Assembly (NCBI GenBank): GCA_021464245.1
Contig: JADCRB010000026.1
Location: 4,625,769-4,689,768, forward strand
Source of the DNA: Carallia brachiata
Lineage: Eukaryota > Streptophyta > Magnoliopsida > Malpighiales > Rhizophoraceae
Direction: 5' to 3'
DNA length: 64,000 bases
Positions 47,084 through 58,475 of the stretch are shown one piece after another; position 1 is the stretch's first letter, and every line of letters begins with the position of its first letter. The notes under the pieces were generated by a model. It had not been told where the DNA came from, made no database searches, and saw only the letters and a list, made by a program, of their open reading frames with translations. The position numbers were made by a program, and so were the translations under genes.

Positions 47084-47773
47084 TTATGGCCCATTCCCAT
47101 ATTGAGCCTTATAGTCGCTCCACAATTGGTGAGGATTCTTACCCAGCAAATTCGTAAAGAAGCTGTCATCGTAACCATACTCATTTTCTTGTTAAGTTCT
47201 GCAACAAACCCACCTCTAAGACCATCACAATAGTCCAAAAATCGAGCCGCAACATCAAAACCTCGGTCCCACCTATCACCCTTTCCTGGTTTCCCTCACA
47301 GACCACTAGCTCGAAGAGCCCTTAACCTCACAAAATCTGCAATCCCTGTAAGTAATCCTAAAGGGGCTTGGCCATTGCCGTCCCACTGCCAAACCTGCGC
47401 TACTGCATGATAATCAGCCCCTCGAATTCAAATTTCTGATTGCCAGGATAGTTCACAATGTAGATGCCATTAACATATATCTCGTTGCCTGCAGTGTTCT
47501 CAGCATAATTGTTGTCCACATTCTCTATGACTAGACCGATACTTGACACACTTTTCCTGTCCTCCTCGCTGGGCTGTTGGAGCAGTGACCACGAGAAACT
47601 TGTAGCCCATGATAGCATTTGCCAGCAATAAACTTCAGACCCAATCTCAGTTATAAAGGTTGACCATAACTGCGGGGCCAAATTGCTGGTTACGGTGAAT
47701 TCAACGTCTGCATGGTCGCCTCGCATATTTGCATATTTGTTAGCAAGAAGAAGACAATGGCTTTGCGAAACAT
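47084..47773 (-). pseudogene. BSP copy H: divergent, catalytic motif HAVAQ, frameshifted
   Basis: Start ATG at 47771-47773 (MFRKAIVFFLLTN...), then a frame change before ADVEFTVTSN. The middle is open from 47740 to about 47400 (WATSFSWSLLQQPSEEDRKSV, NEIYVNGIYIVNYPGN). The metal motif is HAVAQVWQWD, so both the catalytic Glu and the second His of HExxH are gone. A further frame change at about 47420 separates it from KFEFEGL. The 3' part (SIADFVRL-like, DYCDGLRGGFVAELNKKM, LLGKNPHQLWSDYKAQYG) runs to TAA at 47084-47086, with at least one more indel near 47183. It is sister to copy F. Even without its indels the product could not act as an HExxH peptidase. Confidence 0.82.
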
Positions 47774-49725
47774 GGTTAATTTTTGTGACTGATATTTCTG
47801 TTTTTTTTTTTTTTTGTTTGGCTCCGGGTAAATACTGATATTTCTTTGCTTTGGTCAAAACTGCACCAGAAATGGCGAAATGTGCCGTATTGGCCTATGG
47901 TTTATATAGAGGATTGAATAAATATCAAGAAGGAATTAAAATCCACGTGCATTTTGCAATATTAATTAAATAAACAAAATTGTTGGGTTGGAGATTATGA
48001 CGAGGCAAGAAGTACCTTGGCTTGTTTTGGTACATTTAAACCTAGTGGGAAATATTTGTTTTGCATAATTATACGCACGTATATATAAAAATGAACCATT
48101 CAAATTTTTACATAAATTTCAAACTTTTTTCTTAGAAGATAGATGTCTCAAGACACCAGAGTTGCACCGTTTTCAACGTGAACAAATTGCAAAAAGTTTA
48201 GCATGCAGCTTAAATTGAAAACAAAATAGAGTTGAAAAAACAAGCGGAACGGGAACCGTCGAGTTTCTTTTATGTATGTACCAGACAGATGATTTCATTA
48301 AGTTCTAATCCATGTAGAGTAGACCTTGTTGTGAATCATCATCAACGTCTTGGCCATGTCCCTGCTCACATCTGATCCATCTGTTAGCTCCAAACCAATA
48401 TCAAACTATGCAGTTTCCGCAACTGAAGTCATCTTCTTCCACATCTTCATCTGGTTCCTCCCGATGATTCTCATTTGGTCAGCAAAGCCAGCAGAATGAA
48501 GTTGTCTACAGCTACCTACGGACAAAAAAATCCCGAGCTTGACAATTACCTTCTTTAAATTCAATATGTTTAAATTTCCATCCTCATTCCACCCTTTCAT
48601 TTCCCCGAATTTTCTCCTTAAAAGGAGGGGCAGACCTATTTTGTTTGAGAATTTCCTTATAACTGAGAAATCATGATCGTCATCCACATCAACCGTATTT
48701 GACATGGAGAAAGGGATGGGTCTCTTGCTTCAAACGGCCAGCCATTATACTTCTGCATTTCAACAACTCGTGAATCAACTCCTGAGGAGTTGGGCGAGTT
48801 CATTTGGTCCATGTTGTTAACAGTTGCTAAACCTTCATGTCTTATCATGGCTTTGCATTTTGATGTTGGTGAGCTGAATTCGGCGATCTGATAATAGTAA
48901 ACGGTGCATTTCCATTGTTGGTGGCAATAGGAGCTCCTGGTCCTTGGTCCATGGACTACGTTGTGAGAATGCACATTTCATAAGCAACCTACATTTCAGC
49001 CGCATCTCCCTATTAAACAGGAAAGTGGAAACCCACGAGGACTGGGCCACTTGTGCGTCAGATGATACGAAAAAAGGAAAAAGACCTGCTTAATCTAATT
49101 CAATTAAACATAAAAAAGTAGACCATGGAGTTCAATTAATGCCAGAGATTAAAATAAATATCACGGGAAAAAGGAAACAACAACGATGAAAGATCTTACA
49201 GGAAACCATGGATTCTGCTTCACTTGAACTTTGCAGCGGAATGAAACAGGAATAGCTCATTGTGTCAACGATACCTGACAGCTCTGCGAGATGACTTTTC
49301 CAAGCCAATCGCCTGTAACATAACGATGACAGGGTAATTATGCCACTTTGAATTAAACAAAAACGCGAGACGAACCTAACGGCATGGTCATGAGAAAACA
49401 AGAGCAAAAGATATCTCACAATATTCGTCCAGCCAATCAAAGAAGTGCAATCCCTTCTACTGAAAACAAAGATCCAAATCAAAAGAGCGTTAGATAATCA
49501 AAGTACTTCCCAAATTGAAACAGTATTTATACAAAACCTTTAGAATAAGAAAAATTTTGACCATGCTGTAGAACTATTGCATTTGTTACTTTCACGTTGC
49601 CAAGTTTTGGAATACCTGCGCAAAGATAATGACTTGAAGATAACTTTTCTCCCATGAAATGGAAATTGCGACGTTGGGCATCAAAATGCACGCAATCACA
49701 TGAGATTTTCTTGTTGAAAGTTGAA
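47774..49725. other. Region between BSP copy H and REV1, with unassigned coding-like DNA
   Basis: 47774-48130 is the promoter flank of H. From about 48350 to 49480 the composition becomes balanced and gene-like. On the - strand, readable stretches include GPGAPIATNNGNAPFTII (about 48960-48900) and MSNTVDVDDDHDFSVIRKFSN (48705 onward, open for 99 codons to 48406), with possible GT/AG sites. I recognise no family and the frames do not join cleanly. It could be 3' untranslated exons of REV1, a non-coding transcript, or a small unknown gene. Confidence 0.4.
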
Positions 49726-52700
49726 CTAGTCATTAAGAGATACATTCAAATTTCCTCCATAAATTTCTCCAACAGATGCCTACAAGATTGAGTTTGCAAA
49801 CAGATGTGGACATAAAATTAAGAGTGAAAGGAAATTAAAAAAAACGAAGAAAAGCTCATAAACACAGAAAGATGGTAAGTCATCAAATGTTCTAAAGTCT
49901 TAATAATAAACAGGAGTTCAGTAAATATGCATTAATATGAAAGATTCACATTGATCAGTATCCCAAATGTGTAAAGAGACTTTCATGTGAAATTGTGTAT
50001 TCTCAGATATGAGAATCTCCACCAACATGCTTACCAAATCATTCTCTAGTAATATAGTAACTTAATGGCTAGCAAGAATATATGTGTATTTCCTGGTCAA
50101 GGATTCCCTTGTCAAAAATTCTCGAAGAAATTATTCATAGGCCAAAGTGTTCATCCCCGCAATTTCACCAATCTTTGATTCTTATAGTATAATTATATGA
50201 ATTACAACCAAGCAGCAACAATTACAGCCTCTTAAAAAAAAATCAAGAACGTCCAATCACTAAAGAAATGTAAATTCTCGGTATACCAACCTGAAGGTAC
50301 GGAAAAACATTATTGTACACCTCTGAAAAGAGCTTCGACTTCGCCATAAACCTGAAGCAAAGGCGATTGTTTTAAAGTTTCAAACAGCAAACTTGAGAAA
50401 AGAATTGACAATTAAGTTTGTCAATAAAAACTAAGCAACAATCACATAATAGTCCAGCAAATCACAACCAGAAATGGAAAGGCATTGTGCAAACAAGTAA
50501 CCTTAAAGAGCAAACTTGAGAAAAGAATTGACAATGAAGTTTGCCAGTAAAAAGCAAAGCAACAATCACATAATAGTCTAGCATATCACAACCAGAGATG
50601 AAATGGCATTGTGCAAAAAAGTAACCTCATCATAAATTTCACAGCATAAATTTCATGTTATTATCACCAAACAAAAAACCTATGATGCAATTATTTTGAA
50701 CAAAGTGATTCCAAATGGCATGGCTAGATTGGCTCATACTTTACTCTTCCTTAAAATCATTAAGAAGATCAAAATGACGGGCTTCTCCAGAGCAGAGTTG
50801 CCCACAATGCAAAGCTCAAGTGACAACAGGAACAACAGAGAGAACAAACATAGCAAATGTAACCACCCATGCATAAGAGCATGGAGGAGCAAGGAAAGGA
50901 AAGAGGGATGATAGATGTTTCTCATACCTTTTAAGAAGACGAAAACAGACATAAAGCTCTTCAATGTCCAAGTCTATCTTTAGTTTGATATATTGCTTGA
51001 AAAGTTCACACAAATAGTAAATGGCTTCATTACTCGAGTCATCATGACCACTATCTAAATGAAATTGCCATTCTGAGGTTGCCCTTTGCAATATAGAAGA
51101 TAGATTTCCAGGTGATCCCATTTTACAATACATCACTGCCAGTGAGTTCAATATGAAGCAGTTGCTGGCTTTGAACTCATCAACCCACTGTGGAGGAGTT
51201 CCTAGCCAAAGATTAATTTTTTTAACATTGCTAATTTGAGGCGATTGAAACTCAGAGATCTTAATATCTAACAATTCCAGGGGATTTTCTTCGGACGAGG
51301 TGAAGGCAGCATTTGAAGTTAATTCTTGTCTCCGATGTGCAGGAATTTGTCCAAGTATGTCAACTCTCAAGTCTTCAGGCAATTGCTGTAGCACTAATGG
51401 ATCCACCTGGCTTAGAGATGAAGGCATTAAATCAGTGTTTTCATAAGCTGTGGTGTTGATGGCCTCATTGTGGGATCCAGACCGAGAAACAGACGATGAC
51501 TGCTCATGCGCATGCTGCTTTGCCAACAAATCATAATATTTGTTTGAACCACTCCGATCAAAGATAAGGCATAAAAAGAAGGGCAGCCTCAAAAACGATA
51601 TAAACCATTTAGCTGGTGCACAACTCTTTAGGACTAATCCTATGCATTATGTGTAAAACACTTAGGCTTGCAAAGACATATAGCAGCAGCAAGAACAAAT
51701 GAGGCAGAAAAGCAAATCAGCCATCATAAAGATACAGTGAAACATAAAACATGTTACCTCCATTCCTAACAGTACGGTATTTTCGGGAGCCATATCAGTT
51801 GTGAGAAGCCCATCAGTGACATTAATTGTCCCTAAAAGCACAAAACCATCAGAAACTGGTATAATAGTAGCACAGCACACGTAATGTCAGATAAGAAACC
51901 TCACCCTGAACTTGTTCATTTGAAGCAAACAATAGAGAACCAATAAAATTTTTGCTTTTGACTTTGCTTGCGGCAATAAAATTCACCAGTTTCCCTCCAT
52001 AGGTTTCATTTAATTCTGAGAAGACTTCTGGAGGAAGACTGTCAACAACTCCCATGTCAAGAAGGCTCAAAGGTGGTGGAGCTAAAACCTGATTGCAGTG
52101 ATCATTAACACTGGACAAATTATTGTCCATTCGTGCAGACGATCCAGATTGGTCAGTAGACAATTGACCTAAAGTTCCGGTGACACTGAAGACCTCAGAA
52201 TCTGCAAAATGAAAAGGATTAAGTGGTGCAATACATTAGGAACTCTGTTTGACAAATCAACATATGTCAAACAAGCTGCAAAATAATTTGTAGCAGACCA
52301 AACATAGTTTGGTGTTCGTCTCCCATAAGTGGCACAGAGCGGGTAAAGCTTTAGCAAGCAAACTTGCACATAGACAGAACATGTTACAAACACCTAGCCA
52401 CTACCATACAAGCCATGTCCATACCAGAGTCAATTATCAGACTATAGTGCATAGTATGAGCATCATTTCAGGTAACAACATTGTCAGACATGGAAAATTG
52501 ATCAGATGCAAATTTAAATTACCTTCATTAACCCTGTTCTTGGATATACTACCACTATTGTGTCGATCTTCATTAGTTGCTGAAGCAGAGGTGAGCCATG
52601 TCCGCAAAGAATTTCTTTCAAGACCTTGAAAGTATGTTAATTGAGAGTTAATGACCATCAGAAAAGGCAGCAAATACTGCATTTGAGAGAAAAAAACATT

Positions 52701-55700
52701 GGATCCAATCTACCAATAAGTAAATTTCAAGAAAAAGAAAAGAATAAGAATAGCAGATTATGCTGATGTTATTGGGAAAAAAAAAAGAACATTGTTAGAG
52801 CATAATATATAAAGAAAAACAGAAATGGTACCTTTTTTAGCCGCATCTGCATTTTCAAGCTTGGAAACTTGCAAGCCAACGCCACGGATATCCTTAACAT
52901 CTATTTACACAGATCTAACAGTCAACTTTAACTCAGTCATCCATCCATAAACAATAAACTAAACTCAAGACGCACAAGGGGACTGATGCCAAAATGGCCT
53001 AGATCAATTCCTTAAATCAGTCACCAAAACAAGTCCTGCCTGCCTAGTGAGACAACCAAGAGAAGAGCCAGGGACAAAAATTCACAATTCTGTGGATCCT
53101 ACTTCCTTCGCATTTGTACCCTTTTCTGTATCTATCTTCACCACTTTATTTTCTGAACAAAATGGAGGCGTGACAGTAGAGAGAGAGAGAGAGAGAGAGA
53201 GTGAGTGAGTGTCATTGTGCTATGTTTATCTCTTTACTAGGAGAACCACATCTCAAAAGCCAACTACTGTGGTGAGAGAGCCCAAGTCCATATAAGTCCT
53301 ACAATAGAATCTCATACTTCCAATGTGGGACTCGAGTCCCATACCATGCAACTAAGATCACAACAAATGACTTCAATCTATTTCATATGAAAAGAATGAT
53401 CTCTCAATAAATAGAACAAAAATAAGAAGGGACTAGAGAACGATGGCAAAAAATAGAATAGCTTGGTTCTTTAGTTGTCAAATCTGCTGGCCAAACCAAT
53501 GGGAAGTTAGATTACAACACTTTTTCTTTTTTTATTCGCTAGAAAATGCTTAGATTTATATTAAACCATATCCAACCATAAAAAACAAAAATTTCTTTAT
53601 GTACAGACAAAATAAGCTGAATTTGACCACGACTCACCTATGCCAAAAGACCCAAAGAGCTTCTGTGTTATCCTCTGTAGCACCTCAGGATCATCAGTAG
53701 CAATTGGGACCTACTAAGCCCATTAATGTTCCAACAATCAAACTCCATCCAGCAACTTTATAAAATTACAGCTAGTAAATCACACATACGGAAACTTGAG
53801 ATTATATTTATAGAGCTTTGTACATGCACACTCAAGAAAAAGTGGTTAGTCCATTTGATACCGTTACAGAGTGGCTCAGGTTCTCACATTCTCCACAACC
53901 CATATACTTGGCAGGCTCCCCCGCATTCTTTCTTCTCTTTTTTATCTGGACAATATATTATAGAACAATATGTTCTCCAATGTAGTTCAGACTTCAGGCC
54001 AAGAAATTAGAATCAAGCTAGTGAATTAACAATAGTATCTAAAGATCTTCTAAAATCGAACATGCACACCAAAATATAACCAATACAAAACAGTGGGTAA
54101 AAGTTACCTATTTCTGTAAATTCACAAATTAAAAGGAACATGGTACCTTAAGTGTAAAGGTGCGCCCTTGCACTCCACACCCCTGCAACCTCAATGATAC
54201 CTCTTTGCAAAGGTTTAACAGGAAATATTGGCTCTGGAAAAATAAATTATCAACACCTAAAAATTTTTGAGTAAAATGTAAACAAAAGAGACGAAGGAAT
54301 TTAACAAAAGCTTCTACAGAGCATGAGAAAACTGACATCTTGCGAATCCTTAAACCTCACACCCCAATTTACTTCAGCGCCTATAGACTTTGTTTCCTGA
54401 ACATGAAACCATCCATTAGAAACAGTCAAATTCAGTCCAATGTGTAACACAGGAACATGGGCACACAAACAGATATATTTAAAAGAACACAAAAGCGAAC
54501 CACACCAACTAAATAATCAAAAAGTTGATCAAGTCAAGAGAGCCAAACTCAAGAGAAGATTCTTAAAAGAAAATGGTTAGCCAAGGCCCTTTGCCAAACC
54601 TGAATAATCCCAACCAGCCGATTATCTACTCCCCTACTATAATTCCATAGCATCTCTCCAGTTTTCAGCCCAAAATCACTTTGCAGGGAGTCCTGCAGAT
54701 TTCCCAATGACAAACATTTAAATTCTCAACAACATTATTTTGACACATGCAATTGCAAAACCTTTTTCACATAATAGGAAAATATTTCTGAAGCAAGTGA
54801 ACACAACTCCTAGAATCATTCAGTATTGAGATGCATATAGGCAAGCACAATGTTCGAAGAAAAATTACTCATAAAATTAACCAAACTCAACCTAGGGCCA
54901 AGCCAAACTAGTTGAGATGGGCTACATAAAACTTGCTGTCAGTCACACTGTTTTGACCACCCAATTGTCATGAGCTATGGTGATAACAAGTCCTCTTCAT
55001 AATTTAGCTTAACCGATTTAGAATGATGAGACTGAAACATATGCCATGGAACAAATCCTGAATAAGAATAGAGAGGAACCCCCAGAACGTGAATCCTTCA
55101 CAAGGTTTCCTTCAAGATTAAATGTTGTATCCAAGATAGCTCATAGCTGGATCACATCGTGCAGGCTTGCATCGCATTGTTCACACAAGCTACATGCAAA
55201 TTAAGTTTTTTTTATCTATATCACATACACAACCAAAAATGAAGATGCAAATACCCACTTGACAACCATTATTTCTCACGAGATACTCACATTTAACTGT
55301 TTTCTTCTAGCTTTTCCAAGCATCACATAATTAAGTATTGAAGCATTAGGTAAATATCTTTTATAACCATCCTGCTGTTTTCAGTTTCTCTTAAGATCAT
55401 CTGACACAATCTTGTAACATATTAGTTTCAAGTACTTGAGAAAATGCCTATTTAATAGGAAACATTTAATTTTAGTTTACAGGGGAAAATGTTGTTTCAA
55501 GTTTTTGCAGTGTTATAATATCACTCTAGCCACTCTAAATTCAACCATCTAATATGCTTGATTTTCTTTCCCTGCAGCAATATAACAAGGGAGGTTCCCC
55601 CTAGAATGTAGAAAATAACAATAACAATAGCTAAAGAAAGGTATCATAAGTGCCCCCGTCGAGCAGACCAAAATCAGGTCAATATTATGGTGAAGCCAGG

Positions 55701-58444
55701 CAGATCTATCTATCAAGAAGAAAAAAAACCAGAAGAAAACAATAAAGAGCAGATGCAAACAAATTAATGCAATGTAGATAAAAAGTCACTTAAACCATCC
55801 CAATTTGACCTTGGAAATCAGACGCAACTCTCCACAATTCTGAATATTTCGCTTCTTCAATTTCTCCTTCAAAGAATACCCTATTCCTGGAAGTGCCTCA
55901 ATTGGAAGATGCTGTAAATACTCATCCACCTAACAAAGTCAAACCACCTTACTTTTGTCAGAAGGAAATCGCACAACATTCCATATTATTATCATCAGCA
56001 AGGATTGTCTGATGATATAATCGTCTGAAGTAAGAACAACCCAGCAGAAGATACACTCTGAACACCATTTCAAGTTATCATTAGACTTATGATAACTAGT
56101 TACCATGAGCCAAAGGATGCAAATACATGTTTTAGTTCTAAAACAAGTGTGTGCAACATCTAAGGTTACCATTGCTTCTCCCAAGCTATGGTCAAAAATA
56201 AAAGGAGAAAATCAAATGACAAGGTGAATAATCTCCAGTTCCACGACAACCTCATCTATATACCAGCCACGCATAAGGAATGGAACTGTTAGCACAGAAA
56301 TTAAATACATAAATTCTTGCTGGATGGATGAAAAAGGGATGCAACCGAAGCTGGAAAGAGCAGAGCCAAGAATTTCTTGGATGTGTGTGTGTCTCTGTGC
56401 ATGGTCGATTGTAGTGGGTGGATGGGGGAGTACAAAAGAGAAGTGAAAAGGAAAATTGACATCTAACAGAACTGATCTAAGCTATTATAATAAAACAAGA
56501 GAATAGAAAATTGAACAGCCAATCGGCATACCTTATCATGGGGGATGTAGCATTGACCATTGGGCTTAGCAGTTCTAGTTGCAAGGCGGGCCACAAGCAT
56601 ATTCCCAGCAATCCCAGCACTTGCAGTGCATCGTGTTACCTCAAAAATCTCTTTTCTTATTGCTGAAGCAAAAAGCTTAGGATCTACCCCTTCCAAGTCT
56701 GTTATATCCAAGAAAGCTTCGTCACAGCTAACTGCCTGTGTCAATTAAGCAGTGATATAATGATATTATCACGAAAGCAACTTCAATACCAAAAAACAAT
56801 CCGGAGCTTTTCTTCCAAAGACACACCTGTACTTTGTTGCAGTGCTTATGCAAGATGTCATAAAACTGATCGGCAACCTGCAAATTAGCAGATCACATGG
56901 CTTTTAAGAAAACACCATAAACAGAAGGATGATGGACACAAACATGCCCCTGCAATTCAAACTTTAACAAGATTTTCGAATACATAAGCTACCTGTTCAT
57001 AAGCTTCAAAGTTATATGGAAAAATGATAAGCTGTGGACAAAGTGCTTTTGCTTCTCTAACAAAAATTCCAGCCTTCACTCCTGTAGCATTGGAATAGCA
57101 CATTATTCAATACAGAGTAGCTCACAAATAAAAATTTTTTTAAAAAAATAAAAGACAGACGCATATGAGTGAAACCAACCATAGTCTCGAGCAGGATAGT
57201 TTGCAGAGGAAATTTCAGCTGTTCCTTTTGGATTATCTGAATGGCATACAGCAACAGGCTTATCATGCAGCTCAGGATGATTCTTGATGACCACCGAGAC
57301 AAAAAAACAGTCCTGTAAACTATTCAGAGGTCATTGACTGTTGAAGGAAGGAGAAAAATGAAGATAAAGGGAAAGAGACATGCCAATTGCCCAAAAACTT
57401 CCATCTAATGATAAAGGCGTCAATGTCAAAGGATTCATATATTTTCAATGATATTGAAAAAATTCCTTCACTTTGAACAAGTAGGCAAATTTATCATTCA
57501 GAACTTTATTGTGTTCTCCAATAAGGCAAAAGAACAGAAATGAAGTGGACCCAAAAATTCAGACTAATCAGATCGAGCCTGAATCAACTGCCGCTCCAAA
57601 ACAAACCACGCCTATATCTCCTTTACTGTATATTAAAAGCTACACAGGAATGAGATATGAAGGTGCTCTCACATGCAGCCACATTAACATTAGGAATCAT
57701 GTATCTTCATTGCATTTACCAATTTCAGACCATACACCTTACCAATTAGACATGTAGGAGTGCTAATGCTGAACAATTTTTTTGTACTTCTCACTGCTTG
57801 TGTGTGTGAGTGCACGAGCAAGAAATGAAGATAGATGTTGAACTATAATACCAGGTCAACATGGATAATCTTTCTCTCCTTAGAATTTGCAGAAGCATTA
57901 AAATTCGAGCTTGTGCACCTAAACTCACTGGACAAGGCAGGTAAGCGTTTACGGTACCGATTTCTCCATGTTCCGATAAAATGCAGCCTTGAACTCTACA
58001 CATACAAACGCTCAATCAACAAATTATCAAGATGGCAACAGGGAACTACATTAAGTAAGCACCCATGTGTGAAAAGCTGGCCATTTTAATGATATAAGCA
58101 AATGCATATCATGTGGCAATGAAGACACATCAAGAAAATTATTCATCCATTGGCATTTTGTCACCACAAGCATTTGTGAATACCTAGCATGCACATAGAA
58201 CAAGTGAATGAGTGCTTAAGCATAATGAACATGATACCTTGCTGGTCCACAAAGTCAAATATCATTGAAATCCACGGTGCAACACGCACCATGAAGAAGA
58301 CCGTGGAACAGACCTATGTTCTGTAACGCATATGAATATTGGTAAAGCAATTAAAAAAATGCCAGAGAAAGACCTTCAAAATGATACACTAGAAAGCTTG
58401 ATTTCAACCAAGATACACAGCCAGATAGTTAGAGAAGCAAGAGT

Positions 58445-58475
<31 letters not shown>

